Source of the DNA: Pelagibacteraceae bacterium AG-325-J17
GTDB taxonomy: Bacteria; Pseudomonadota; Alphaproteobacteria; Pelagibacterales; Pelagibacteraceae
NCBI GenBank assembly: GCA_003282825.1
Contig: QBYM01000001.1
Coordinates: 56,567-120,566, forward strand
Direction of reading: 5' to 3'
DNA: 64,000 bases
Shown: positions 19,798-29,224 of the stretch, one piece after another
Layout: the number at the start of each line of letters is the position of its first letter
Position numbering within the stretch: the stretch's first letter is position 1
Program-made: the position numbers and the translations under genes
The notes under the pieces: model-generated
Database searches by the model: none
What the model was told of the DNA's origin: nothing
What the model saw: only the letters and a program-made list of their open reading frames with translations

Positions 19798-20882
19798 TAT
19801 CTTAATTTAAGTGTAGCTAAGCCTACCATTGCCAAAATTATCGAAATAATCCAAAATCTGATTACAACAGTTGACTCTGGCCAGCCTTTCTTTTCAAAAT
19901 GATGGTGTATTGGGGCCATTTTAAAAATTCTTTTTCCAGTAAGTTTGAATGAAATTACTTGAACCATCACTGAAACTGCCTCTAAAACAAATAGACCTCC
20001 AGTAATTGCTAAAACAATTTCATGTTTAGTAATTATCCCCACTGCACCTAAAGATCCTCCTAGAGATAATGAGCCAGTGTCACCCATAAAAATTTTGGCA
20101 GGTGGAGCATTGAACCACAAAAAACCTAAACAGGAACCTATTATCGCTCCACAAAAAATTGAAATTTCACCTGTTCCTTTAATATAAGGAATATTTAAAT
20201 AGTCTGAAAATACTATGTTACCAGTTACGTAACTAATAAAAGCAAAACAAGCTGCAACTAGTATTACTGGTACTGTGGCTAGACCATCCAAACCATCGGT
20301 AAGATTAACAGCGTTTGATGATCCAATAATTACAAATACTGAAAAAGGAACAAAGAACCATCCAAGGTTTATGATTAAATCTTTAAAAAATGGAAAATAT
20401 AAATTCGTTACATCTTGATAGTCAACAAATTGTAGATAAAAAATAACTCCTATAATTGCTAATATTATTTGTAAAACAATTTTTAATTTCGATGAGATAC
20501 CTGAAGAGTTAGTAAATTTAATCTTTTTGTAATCATCATAGGCACCTAATAATCCAAAAGAGATTGCAATATATATACAAAATAAAATGTTAATATTAGA
20601 TAAATCTGCCCAACATAAAACTGATACAAGTAATCCTAATAAGATGATTACCCCCCCCATTGTTGGAGTACCAATTTTTTTTATAATATGATCTTCTGGT
20701 CCATCATCACGGATTGGGTTATAAATTTTTTGATTAGAAGAAAATTTTATAAATGGACCTCCAATTATTAAAACTATTAACAAAGATGTAAAAACCGACA
20801 AACCAGTTCGAAATGTTAAATACTTAAAAACATTTAAAAATCCAAATGTATCTACAAAATTTAATAAAAATTGGTAAAGCAT
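19797..20882 (-). CDS. mraY: Phospho-N-acetylmuramoyl-pentapeptide transferase MraY
   Basis: A 361-residue, ten-segment membrane enzyme that links UDP-MurNAc-pentapeptide to undecaprenyl phosphate (lipid I). It carries GTPTMGGVIIL (about residues 71-81), the aspartate-rich LGAYDDYKK, SSNAVNLTDGLDGLATVP, the magnesium-site FMGDTGSLSLGGSLG and the C-terminal MAPIHHHFEKKGWPESTVV loop. All invariant motifs are present. It overlaps the MurE-MurF gene and murD by one base each. Confidence 0.97.
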   Translation of the reverse strand: MLYQFLLNFVDTFGFLNVFKYLTFRTGLSVFTSLLIVLIIGGPFIKFSSNQKIYNPIRDDGPEDHIIKKIGTPTMGGVIILLGLLVSVLCWADLSNINILFCIYIAISFGLLGAYDDYKKIKFTNSSGISSKLKIVLQIILAIIGVIFYLQFVDYQDVTNLYFPFFKDLIINLGWFFVPFSVFVIIGSSNAVNLTDGLDGLATVPVILVAACFAFISYVTGNIVFSDYLNIPYIKGTGEISIFCGAIIGSCLGFLWFNAPPAKIFMGDTGSLSLGGSLGAVGIITKHEIVLAITGGLFVLEAVSVMVQVISFKLTGKRIFKMAPIHHHFEKKGWPESTVVIRFWIISIILAMVGLATLKLR

Positions 20883-23722
20883 TAATTCAGACCCTTTAAA
20901 TCTTTCACTATTCTATTGAAACCTGTTGCATTTGAGGCTTTGATCATCAAATAATCATTATTATTTAATTCATCTCTTATCAAATTAATAATTTGTGATT
21001 TATTTTGCAAAATTCTACCTTTTTTAGATTTTGTAAGTTGATTAAATATAGATGACACCTTGGTTCCTTTAACAAAAACTTTATCTACCTTAGTTTGATT
21101 AATTATAGGTATAATAGATTGATGAAGTTTTTTTGAGTGATTTCCTAGTTCCAACATATCACCGAGCAAAAGGTATTTTTTTGATTTTTTTGTGTTAATT
21201 TTATCATAATTAAGTATTGCAGATTTTAATGATAATGGATTTGAATTGTAACTTTCATCTATTAAATTAATATTTTTGCCATCAACTTTAATTTTAGAAA
21301 AGTCTCCTCTTCCATTAGGTACTTCAAAATTTAAAAAAATATTTTTATTCAATTCAAAGATATTTATATTAATATTAATAACAGCTATTGCAGCTAAAAT
21401 ATTATATACATTATTTTGAAAATCATTTGAAATTAAAAAATATTTTTTTAAATTATTTATCTTAATGTAAATTTCAAAATTATCATTTTTTTTCACACAA
21501 TTTAATAATTTAACATCAGATGAAGGATTTTTAATTCCAAAAGAAATTATTTTAAGATTATTTTTAAAAGCTTTTTTTTTATGTAGTTTAAAAAATTTAT
21601 CATCTGCATTTAAAATAACAATACCACCAGATTTAGTATTATTAATAATTTCAGATTTGGCTAAAGCAATTTGTTTTATATTTTTAAAATTTTTTGCGTG
21701 TGCGTAGTTTACGTTAGTTATAACGCTAACATCTGGTTGTATGATTTTTGTGAGATAGTCAATTTCACCTTTTTTATCCATTCCAACTTCTAAAACACCA
21801 AAATTATCTTTACTAGTTAAATTAAAAAGACTTAAGGGGACTCCATATTTATTGTTATATGATTTAGGAGAGATGCTTACTTTTGAAATTTTTTTCAATG
21901 TGTTGCCCAATAATTCTTTCAATGTAGTTTTGCCACAACTCCCTGTTATAGCAATTATTTTAGCATCTATGTTTTTTCTAAAAATTTTAGAGATATCTGT
22001 CAAAAATTTTAGAGAATCTTTTACTTTAATTTGTTTAGATTTGTTTAAACTATTTTGAAATCGATTTACAATAGCTAAGGACGCCCTATTTTTAAATGAT
22101 TGTTTTACAAATTTATTTCCATCATTTTTTTCACCTTTTATTGCAAAAAAAATATCATCTTTTTTCACTTCGTTTGAATTAATTTTTGCTTGCTTAATAG
22201 ATAATGATGAAGAAACTCTTTTATTACCTGAAATCTCTTTAATTATATTTAACTTTAAATTATCAGATAAACTTAGGTTTTTAATTTTAATTGCTTTAAG
22301 AATAATTTTTTTATCTGAAAAATAAATTTTTCGCTTACCTATATCCTGAATTTTTTCATGCCCCTTACCAGCAACTAATAAAATTTCTCCAGTATTCAAA
22401 TTTTTTGTTGCTTCAAATATTGCTTTCGCTCTATTAGAAATCTCAATTATTTTTTTTCTCTTAATTCCTTTTTTAATATCTCTTCTAATTTTATCTGGGT
22501 TCTCAAATCTAGGATTATCATCAGTAAGATAAATTTTATCAGAGAAATCAGATGCAATTTTACCCATTTTTGATCTTTTATTTTGATCTCTATTTCCACC
22601 ACAACCAAATAATAAACAGAGCTTTTTATCTGGAAATTGTTCTCTAAGGTTTAAAAGGCAAGTTTTTAAGGCCTCTGGAGTATGTGCATAATCAAGAATT
22701 ATTTTTGATTTGTTTTTAATTTTACCAATCTTTTCAAATCTACCCTCTACTGGTTTAATTTTTTTAACAATATCTAAAATTTTTTTTAAATTAATAATTT
22801 TTTTAGCAGCAAATATTGCCATTAATATATTCTTTAATTGAATTTTCCCTATCAAGTTGAGACTTATCTCTTTTATGGAGTTGTTATATTTGATCTTTAG
22901 TAATTGAATTTCACCCTTAAAACTATGAGACAAAATTCTGAAATCATTTTTTTTATCATTCAATGTAATTATTTTTAATTTTTTTTGTTTTGCAATTTTA
23001 TTAATTTTTTTAAATTCAGGTATTTTATCATCTGTTATTATATTCCCCTTTTTTTTGATAAGATTTCTAAATAGGTAAAGTTTTGCATTAAGATAATCAT
23101 TTAAATTTTTGTGATAATCTAAATGGTCTTGAGATAAATTTGTAAATATTCCAGAATTAAACCTTAAACCATCAAGTCTATTCTGTTTTAAGCCATGACT
23201 TGAAGCCTCCATAATAACATTGTCTATTCTTTGATGTTTAAGTTTTTTTAATAACTCACCTAATTGAATTGGATCGATTGTAGTATTAGATAAATCTAAA
23301 TTTAAACTATTGGACTTAACCCCCAAAGTTCCAATTGAGGCAACTCTTTTATTATTTAATTTTAAAATTTGATAATAAAAATCTGCAATAGATGATTTCC
23401 CGTTTGTTCCTGTAACGGCAATTAAATTTTTTGGTATTCTATTGAAAATTTTAAATGAAACTTCAGATAATAATTTTCTAATATTTCTTGTATAAATAAA
23501 CAAAATCCCATTTTGAAATTCTTTAACTTTTTTTTCAGTAACAATAATTCTTGAGCCTTTTTTAATCGCAATAGAGATAAAATTGTTTCCATCAATTTTA
23601 TTACCTTTGATAGCAAAAAAAATATTATTTTTTTTTAATTTAGAACTATTAAAGGATATTCCTGAAAAAAAGATATTTCCAAATTTTTTATTAATATTAG
23701 GGATGTAATCTTTCAGTAACAT
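20882..23722 (-). CDS. murE-murF: MurE-MurF fusion (UDP-MurNAc-tripeptide synthetase / D-Ala-D-Ala adding enzyme)
   Basis: One uninterrupted 946-residue reading frame holds two complete Mur ligases. Residues about 1-482 are MurE: SSKLKKNNIFFAIKG, P-loop VTGTNGKS (103-110), EASSHGL, TNLSQDHLDYH and the meso-diaminopimelate specificity motif DNPR (402-405). Residues about 486-946 are MurF: VKKDDIFFAIKGEKNDG, P-loop ITGSCGKTT (592-600), GVPLSLFNL, the ESYNSNPLSLKSA-type ligand loop and LLGDMLELG. It would add meso-DAP and then D-Ala-D-Ala. In most bacteria these are adjacent separate genes; fusions are known in a few lineages. The join contains no stop or frameshift signal, so I read it as a real fusion. 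Confidence 0.94.
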   Translation of the reverse strand: MLLKDYIPNINKKFGNIFFSGISFNSSKLKKNNIFFAIKGNKIDGNNFISIAIKKGSRIIVTEKKVKEFQNGILFIYTRNIRKLLSEVSFKIFNRIPKNLIAVTGTNGKSSIADFYYQILKLNNKRVASIGTLGVKSNSLNLDLSNTTIDPIQLGELLKKLKHQRIDNVIMEASSHGLKQNRLDGLRFNSGIFTNLSQDHLDYHKNLNDYLNAKLYLFRNLIKKKGNIITDDKIPEFKKINKIAKQKKLKIITLNDKKNDFRILSHSFKGEIQLLKIKYNNSIKEISLNLIGKIQLKNILMAIFAAKKIINLKKILDIVKKIKPVEGRFEKIGKIKNKSKIILDYAHTPEALKTCLLNLREQFPDKKLCLLFGCGGNRDQNKRSKMGKIASDFSDKIYLTDDNPRFENPDKIRRDIKKGIKRKKIIEISNRAKAIFEATKNLNTGEILLVAGKGHEKIQDIGKRKIYFSDKKIILKAIKIKNLSLSDNLKLNIIKEISGNKRVSSSLSIKQAKINSNEVKKDDIFFAIKGEKNDGNKFVKQSFKNRASLAIVNRFQNSLNKSKQIKVKDSLKFLTDISKIFRKNIDAKIIAITGSCGKTTLKELLGNTLKKISKVSISPKSYNNKYGVPLSLFNLTSKDNFGVLEVGMDKKGEIDYLTKIIQPDVSVITNVNYAHAKNFKNIKQIALAKSEIINNTKSGGIVILNADDKFFKLHKKKAFKNNLKIISFGIKNPSSDVKLLNCVKKNDNFEIYIKINNLKKYFLISNDFQNNVYNILAAIAVINININIFELNKNIFLNFEVPNGRGDFSKIKVDGKNINLIDESYNSNPLSLKSAILNYDKINTKKSKKYLLLGDMLELGNHSKKLHQSIIPIINQTKVDKVFVKGTKVSSIFNQLTKSKKGRILQNKSQIINLIRDELNNNDYLMIKASNATGFNRIVKDLKGLN

Positions 23723-23724
23723 TT

Positions 23725-25413
23725 TTAATTAATTTCACTGTATTTTGTGGCTAAAATAGGCCCAATTTTTTCAACTATTTGACCTGTTGTTTCTACTGTG
23801 GTCCATCCAGCAGTATTATATGGAGTACCTTTGTATTTTATATTGGACCCATCTCTATAATGATAAACATAATCTTGATTAGTCTTTGGCTCATCTAGCA
23901 TGACTGCTAAAACAAATTTTGGACTAGATGTGGGAAATACCGAAATAAAAGAATTTATCTTTTTTTTAGAATAACCTCCCGTTATACTTTTTTGTGCTGT
24001 TCCTGTTTTTCCACCAATTTCATATCCATTAACGTTGGCTAAAGAAGCTGTCCCCTCTTTAGTGTTAACAATTTTTCTTAAAATAGGTAAAATTTTTTCT
24101 GACACTTCTTGGTCTAAAATTTTTTCTTTTTTTTCTTTTTGAGATTTTTTAATTATAGTAGGACTTATTTGATACCCTCCATTCACAATAATCGCATAGG
24201 CTTTTGCTAGCTGTAACAAAGTTGTGGTAATTCCATGCCCAAAAGAAGCAGTAGCCAGAGGACATTTGCCCCAATTGAATTTAATTGGTTTTCCAACTTC
24301 CTCAATATCAAAGTTTATCTTTTCCAAAATTCCAATTTTGGATAAGAATAATCTGAACTTTTCCTCACCAATTTGCTGACCAATTCTAACTGAACCTATA
24401 TTTCCTGATCTAATAAGAATTTGTTCTGCAGTCAAATCTGGTGGTATTTTATCGTCATACTCTCTAATAGGAAATCCTGCACAAGTTAATGATTTTGGTA
24501 AATCACTATATTCTGTTTCAGGTTCAATAATTTTTTCATCCAAAGCTGCTGCTAAAGTAAAGGTTTTGAAAACGGATCCAAATTCATAAACTCCTTTAGT
24601 TGCTCTATTTATTAAATTTATATCAGAAATAGTTTCTCTTTTATTTGGATCAAAATCTGGCAAAGACACTAAAGATAAAATTTCACCGTTATTAACATTC
24701 ATTAAAATCGCAGCACTACCTTTAGTTTGAAAAATCTGATTAAATTTTAAAAGCTCATCTCTAATTAAAAATTGTATGTCTTTATCAACTGTTAGTTTTA
24801 TTGGTTCTTGAAGATTTTTTAGTTCGTTATCTAATGACTTTTCAAGACCTGATATACCGTTGTTATCATTATCAATTTGACCAATAATATGACTAAATAA
24901 ATTTTTTTCAGGATATATTCTAGTCAACTTTTCTTCAGGCTGAATAGACTTATCGCCTAATTTCATTATTTTTTCATAATTTTCATCAGAAATAATTTTT
25001 TCAAGATAGAAAAATTTTTTATTTATCAAGTTAGATTCAATTTTTTTGTAATCTTTATTGGGAAAAATATACTTTAAATTAATTATTAATTTTTTTTTAT
25101 CAATAACTTTTTGTGTGCTTATGCCTATATCAACAGAACTTACAGTCTTACTTAAAAATTTTCCGTTTCTATCAAGAATATCTGCCCTGTAAAGATTATT
25201 CATTGGATTATTTATATTTTCATTTATCTCATTTTTTGATTTTCTGGATCCCAAATGAATTAGATGAATTGAGTAAATAAAGAAAATAATAAAAAAAATA
25301 AAAAAAATAAATGATACCCTATTAAAAGATAAATCTAAATTTGACTTACTTTTTTTATACGAAAAATCATCTTTATGATCCTCTAAAATGATTTTGGAAT
25401 TTCTATTATTCAT
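23725..25413 (-). CDS. ftsI: Septal peptidoglycan transpeptidase FtsI (PBP3)
   Basis: A 562-residue class B penicillin-binding protein. It has a cytoplasmic N-terminus, one membrane segment at about residues 34-52, a PBP dimer domain (YRADILDRNGKFLSKTV) and a transpeptidase domain. The catalytic motifs are S280-V-F-K (SxxK), S336-G-N (SxN) and K469-T-G (KTG). A further YxxxDxxxIxPxP-type stretch is not seen. It crosslinks septal peptidoglycan with FtsW. It overlaps the ftsL-like gene by 8 bp and is followed by the MurE-MurF fusion after 2 bp. Confidence 0.95.
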   Translation of the reverse strand: MNNRNSKIILEDHKDDFSYKKSKSNLDLSFNRVSFIFFIFFIIFFIYSIHLIHLGSRKSKNEINENINNPMNNLYRADILDRNGKFLSKTVSSVDIGISTQKVIDKKKLIINLKYIFPNKDYKKIESNLINKKFFYLEKIISDENYEKIMKLGDKSIQPEEKLTRIYPEKNLFSHIIGQIDNDNNGISGLEKSLDNELKNLQEPIKLTVDKDIQFLIRDELLKFNQIFQTKGSAAILMNVNNGEILSLVSLPDFDPNKRETISDINLINRATKGVYEFGSVFKTFTLAAALDEKIIEPETEYSDLPKSLTCAGFPIREYDDKIPPDLTAEQILIRSGNIGSVRIGQQIGEEKFRLFLSKIGILEKINFDIEEVGKPIKFNWGKCPLATASFGHGITTTLLQLAKAYAIIVNGGYQISPTIIKKSQKEKKEKILDQEVSEKILPILRKIVNTKEGTASLANVNGYEIGGKTGTAQKSITGGYSKKKINSFISVFPTSSPKFVLAVMLDEPKTNQDYVYHYRDGSNIKYKGTPYNTAGWTTVETTGQIVEKIGPILATKYSEIN

Positions 25414-25711
25414 TACCTAATATTAGATTATTTATTTGAAGCTGTTTTGTGCTTTGATCTATTATCTTAATTTCATTTATGTCTTTTTTAACTAATTCAT
25501 CATCAAAGTATAAATTTTGAAATTCAAGTAATTTTTCTGTTGAACTTAAAAATTCAAATTCTAACTTAATATTTTCAAAATCCTTTTTTAGTGCCCTAAT
25601 ATTCTCCTTTATTGTAAAAATCTCATCATCAGTTCTTTTTGTTGAATTTTTTACAAGTGCTGTAGATAAGATTAAAAATACTATTAAAAAAATGACTGAA
25701 AATTTCTTCAT
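25406..25711 (-). CDS. ftsL: FtsL-like small divisome membrane protein
   Basis: A 101-residue bitopic protein: an N-terminal hydrophobic segment (about residues 4-20) followed by a predicted coiled coil (about 30-70, heptad-like [20 protein letters not shown]). Sequence alone is weak, but length, topology and position between rsmH and ftsI are exactly those of FtsL, which pairs with FtsB and FtsQ. Its start overlaps the rsmH stop (4 bp, ATGA type). Confidence 0.8.
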   Translation of the reverse strand: MKKFSVIFLIVFLILSTALVKNSTKRTDDEIFTIKENIRALKKDFENIKLEFEFLSSTEKLLEFQNLYFDDELVKKDINEIKIIDQSTKQLQINNLILGNE

Positions 25712-26718
25712 AGCTTGTTTCCAAAATTTTCTATCTCTATTAAATGCTCAAATTTCTCTAAAATATCTGTTTTGAAATTATAAAAATCATCTTTTTTAAC
25801 AATATATCTAAGTTTCGCTGATCTTGATGGCAAATTTTCTTTCAGTTCTTTTTTAGAGGGAGTCCTGGGTTTTTTTTCCAACATTCGAAATAACGTGTCA
25901 GACTCCTCAATTTTAGGAACATATCTTGATATACTTTTTTTCTCTGACAAACTTTTAAAGAAATATTTAACTATTTTATCCTCCAGTGAATGAAAAGTAA
26001 CAACTGCTAAAATACCATCTTTTTTTAAAACTTTTGCTGCAGCTATTAATCCATAGATAAGTTCTGTAATCTCTTTATTAACAAAGATTCTTAATGCTTG
26101 AAAAACTTTTGTAGCACTATGGATCTTAAAATTTTTTTTCTTTTTAGTCTTTTCGATTATTTCTACTAAACTTTTTGTATCAATTTTATTTTTATTTCTT
26201 TGTTTAACAATACTGCTAGCTATTTTTTTTGCGTACTTTTCTTCCCCAAAAAATTTAAATATTTTCTCAAGATCTTTTGCATCTAGTCTATTAATTGCCT
26301 CTTTTGCTGAAAAATCATTTATCCCCATTTGCATATTTAGGTCTCCTAATGAATGAAATGATAACCCTTTTTTTGGATCTTTAATTTGTGTGGTTGAGTA
26401 ACCTAAATCAAAAACTATTCCCCTTACATTCGTATTTTTAATTTTTAAATCATCTAATTGACTAAATTTCTTATTTTTAAAAATAAATCTATCTTGAAAC
26501 TCTTTTGAAATTTTATCTGCTTTTTTTTTACTTTCTAGATCTCTGTCTAAAGCAATGACTTGAGTATTTTGATAACTTAAAATTTTTTTTGTATAACCAC
26601 CTTGACCAAACGTGCAGTCAATAAATGTGCCACCATACTGAGGGGTAATAATGCTAATTAATTCATTTAGCAAAACCGGATAGTGTTTTACAACATCCGA
26701 TTGCATGGTGGCTTGCAT
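25708..26718 (-). CDS. rsmH: 16S rRNA (cytosine1402-N4)-methyltransferase RsmH (MraW)
   Basis: A 336-residue SAM-dependent methyltransferase that modifies C1402 in the ribosomal P site. Visible are [26 protein letters not shown] (SAM motif I), [20 protein letters not shown] with the family-typical 'S-x-Q' region, [13 protein letters not shown], and the C-terminal [22 protein letters not shown]. Two ATGs (26718 and 26706) are possible starts; I keep the longer. It is the second member of the usual mraZ-rsmH pair but is separated from mraZ by ftsZ here. Confidence 0.95.
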   Translation of the reverse strand: MQATMQSDVVKHYPVLLNELISIITPQYGGTFIDCTFGQGGYTKKILSYQNTQVIALDRDLESKKKADKISKEFQDRFIFKNKKFSQLDDLKIKNTNVRGIVFDLGYSTTQIKDPKKGLSFHSLGDLNMQMGINDFSAKEAINRLDAKDLEKIFKFFGEEKYAKKIASSIVKQRNKNKIDTKSLVEIIEKTKKKKNFKIHSATKVFQALRIFVNKEITELIYGLIAAAKVLKKDGILAVVTFHSLEDKIVKYFFKSLSEKKSISRYVPKIEESDTLFRMLEKKPRTPSKKELKENLPSRSAKLRYIVKKDDFYNFKTDILEKFEHLIEIENFGNKL

Positions 26719-26736
26719 TTATTTTTTTGAAGACCA

Positions 26737-28194
26737 TTAATTTTTTTGTCTTCTTAAAAATGCTGGAATTTCAAGATCATCATCTTCTTGATCTTCTTCG
26801 GATGACCCCAGTAAATCATCTGAATTTTTTGTTTCAATATCTGAATTAAATAAATCTGGCTCATCTATATCAACACCAAATTCTTTTAAATCTCCTGAAA
26901 CTTCTTCTTTGTCTGATGAGTTTATTGCTTCTTCTGAAAAGGAAACTTCATTCTCCTCAGATGTGTTCTCAACAATATTTTCTACTTCTTGATTTTTGAG
27001 TAACTCTTCATGATACTGATTGTTAACCTCATCTATAGTTTCATTTTGATTTTCTGTGACAACTTCATTTTCAAGTTTTAAAGCATTTGCTCCATGAGTA
27101 ACTGGATTTGAATTGCTATTAGAAAATGAAAAAGATGCTGTGTGATTGTTTGAACCAAAATCAGAATATCCAGTATTACGATTTTGTATTCTATGCACCA
27201 TATTAACAACTGACTTAGATTCAGGTTGTTGATTGTCTAATGATGTAGCAACTATTGAAACTCTTATTTTACCTGCAAGAGCTTCATCAGTTATTGCACC
27301 TATAATAACTTCAGCATCAGCTTCAACTTCTGATCTAATTTTATTAACTACTTCATCAACTTCAAAAAGTTTAAGATCTTTTCCGCCAGTAATATTAACT
27401 AATAAACCTTTTGCTCCTTTAAGTGTATAATCGTCTATTAAAGGATTGCTAATTGCCATTTCAGTAGCCTGCATAGCTCTACCTTCTCCATCAGCTTCTC
27501 CTGTTCCCATCATGGCTTTACCCATTGATGCCATAACAGTTTCTACATCAGCAAAATCTAAATTAATTATTCCAGGTCTAACCATTAAGTCAGTTACACT
27601 TTGAACTCCATGCATCAAAACATTATTTGAAAGATTAAAAGACTCCTCAAATGTGGTTTGTTCATTTGCTATTTTAAATAAATTTTGATTTGGTATCACA
27701 ATTATTGTATCTACATGCTTTCTTAATTCCTCAAGACCAATTTGAGCTCTTCTCATTCTTGAAGGCCCTTCGTATAAGAAAGGAAGTGTAACTACACCTA
27801 CAGTAAGTATATTTAATTCTTTTGCTGCTCTAGCAATAACATGCGCTGCACCAGTTCCAGTTCCACCACCCATTCCTGCAGCGATGAAAACCATATTGGC
27901 ACCTTGCAAAATATTTACAATTTCATTTAAAGACTCATCAGCTGCAGCCTGTCCAATATCAAGCTTAGCACCTGCACCCAATCCTTTAGTTAAATTTAAA
28001 CCAATTTGAATTTTTGATTTTGCTTTACTATGCTTTAAATCTTGTGCGTCTGTATTTACAGCTATAAATTCAACTCCCTGCATTCCATTCTCAATCATCT
28101 CATTAATTGCATTTCCTCCTGCACCTCCAACTCCCATTACTAGAAGTCGTGGTTGCAACTCTTTAATCTCTGGTGCTCTTAAGTTAATTGTCAT
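26737..28194 (-). CDS. ftsZ: Cell division GTPase FtsZ, relocated to between mraZ and rsmH
   Basis: A 485-residue tubulin-like GTPase that forms the Z ring. The core contains VGGAGGNAIN (about residues 22-31), the tubulin signature GGGTGTG (109-115), a PFLYEGPSRMRRA segment and NxDFADV. A long acidic, Asn/Ser/Glu-rich linker (about 340-470) ends in the conserved C-terminal peptide LEIPAFLRRQ, which binds FtsA, ZipA or other anchors. The gene follows mraZ by 1 bp. In almost all dcw clusters ftsZ comes after ftsA; here that place is empty. Confidence 0.97.
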   Translation of the reverse strand: MTINLRAPEIKELQPRLLVMGVGGAGGNAINEMIENGMQGVEFIAVNTDAQDLKHSKAKSKIQIGLNLTKGLGAGAKLDIGQAAADESLNEIVNILQGANMVFIAAGMGGGTGTGAAHVIARAAKELNILTVGVVTLPFLYEGPSRMRRAQIGLEELRKHVDTIIVIPNQNLFKIANEQTTFEESFNLSNNVLMHGVQSVTDLMVRPGIINLDFADVETVMASMGKAMMGTGEADGEGRAMQATEMAISNPLIDDYTLKGAKGLLVNITGGKDLKLFEVDEVVNKIRSEVEADAEVIIGAITDEALAGKIRVSIVATSLDNQQPESKSVVNMVHRIQNRNTGYSDFGSNNHTASFSFSNSNSNPVTHGANALKLENEVVTENQNETIDEVNNQYHEELLKNQEVENIVENTSEENEVSFSEEAINSSDKEEVSGDLKEFGVDIDEPDLFNSDIETKNSDDLLGSSEEDQEDDDLEIPAFLRRQKN

Positions 28195-28195
28195 T

Positions 28196-28663
28196 TTATT
28201 CCCCCTCTTTATTGTTTAAATGTTTTTCCCATTTAAGGCTTGCTCGATTTATATTTGCTTTTTTTCTTGCACTAGCCCTAAATTTTTCAAAAGTTGTTGG
28301 TTCCCATATTTGAAAAGTTTTACCTTGACCAACAAACAACATGCTATTTTTTATTTTTGCATGTTTTAATAATTTTGTAGTGAGTGAAATTCTTCCTTCG
28401 CTATCAAATTGTAAATTTATACTTTCAGATAGTATTGATGTAGCAAAAAAATCTCTTTTTTCTTCAAAGGGATTTAGCTTATCTATTGTATTTGAAATTT
28501 TTTCTATTCTGTCTTGAGGCCACACTTCTATAGATTGATTATTAAATGATGGATAACAAATTACTCCATTGTATCCTAAATTAGATAAATAAGATCTATA
28601 GCTTGCAGGCACTGACACCCTTCCTTTTTTGTCTAATTTGTTTTCGTAGGTTGATAAAAACAT
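28196..28663 (-). CDS. mraZ: Transcriptional regulator MraZ
   Basis: A 155-residue protein with two SpoVT-AbrB/MraZ repeats: STYENKLDKKGRVSVPASYR (about residues 4-23, the DxKGRxxxP motif) and the second copy ESINLQFDSEGRISLTTKLLKHA (about 84-106). MraZ is a ring-shaped DNA-binding protein; in E. coli it represses its own dcw promoter through TGGG repeats. Matching repeats lie directly upstream here. An AAAGGA sequence 11 bases before the ATG could serve as ribosome binding site. It heads an 18-gene minus-strand run. Confidence 0.95.
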   Translation of the reverse strand: MFLSTYENKLDKKGRVSVPASYRSYLSNLGYNGVICYPSFNNQSIEVWPQDRIEKISNTIDKLNPFEEKRDFFATSILSESINLQFDSEGRISLTTKLLKHAKIKNSMLFVGQGKTFQIWEPTTFEKFRASARKKANINRASLKWEKHLNNKEGE

Positions 28664-28693
28664 AAACCATAAATTCCTTTATTCCCTTACATA

Positions 28694-28718
28694 TGGGAAT
28701 ATTTGGGATATTATGGGT
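28694..28718 (-). promoter_or_regulatory. Three MraZ-box-like TGGG repeats at 10-bp spacing
   Basis: On the plus strand TGGGA occurs at 28694-28698, TGGGA at 28704-28708 and TGGGT at 28714-28718, so the starts are exactly 10 bp apart with 5-bp spacers. This is the arrangement described for E. coli MraZ operators. The repeats flank and touch the candidate -10 element of the mraZ promoter, which would suit repression by MraZ. The first box is also one arm of a perfect inverted repeat ATTCCC-N8-GGGAAT (28681-28700). Confidence 0.66.
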
Positions 28719-28736
28719 TTTTAATCACAGAGTCAA
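28708..28736 (-). promoter_or_regulatory. Candidate sigma-70 promoter of mraZ / dcw cluster
   Basis: Read on the minus strand, TTGACT (complement of 28731-28736) is followed after exactly 17 bp by TAATAT (complement of 28708-28713). Transcription would begin near 28701, giving a leader of about 37 bases before the mraZ ATG. Both hexamers are near consensus and spacing is ideal, which is better than the many chance TATAAT strings in this AT-rich DNA. Confidence 0.6.
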
Positions 28737-28825
28737 TACTTACAATTTAGGGTTTTATTTATAAATATTGATCGAAAAAAGTGAATCAAAACGTGAACAT
28801 TGGAACTTTTATTTAAAGAAGATTT

Positions 28826-29180
28826 GCCAGATAAACTATAAGCCGGGTTCTGTCATTTAAACTTATCATTTGTCTAGGCTTAAGATCACTCTTAAGCTCA
28901 AGCAACTAACCCTGATGACTAGCCAAGGACGGCTTTTAGTTTTTCAACAGTGTCATCTCTACTTAGTCTTGCTCCCAGTGGGGTTTTCCAGCGTTCATTG
29001 TTACCAATAGAACCGGTGTGCTCTTACCACACCTTTTCACCCTTGCCATGTTATGGCGGTTTATTTTCTGTGGCACTATCCCTAGGGTTTCCCCTGCCAG
29101 GTATTACCTGGCACTGTGTCCTTGTAGAGCCCGGACTTTCCTCTTTAAACTAATTTAAAGCGACAAGTCATTTATCTGGC
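28826..29180 (-). ncRNA. rnpB: RNase P RNA (type A)
   Basis: The catalytic RNA that matures tRNA 5' ends. On the minus strand the 5' part has GAGGAAAGTCCGGGCTC (complement around 29128-29144). The centre has GGGGAAACCCTAGGGATAG and GGTAAGAGCACACCGG, and the 3' part ends in GACAGAACCCGGCTTA. These are the universally conserved RNase P blocks. The ends GCCAGATAAA and TTTATCTGGC pair perfectly as helix P1, which fixes both borders, about 355 nt. The plus strand over the region contains a chance open frame that should not be annotated. Confidence 0.95.
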
Positions 29181-29224
29181 AATACTAATTTATTATGAAA
29201 TTTTAAAAATTCAAGTTTAATAAT

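Noticed and set aside
28950-29153. Open frame of 67 codons on the plus strand (MSSLLSLAPSG...)
   Set aside because: It is antisense to RNase P RNA; the conserved RNA structure explains the sequence.
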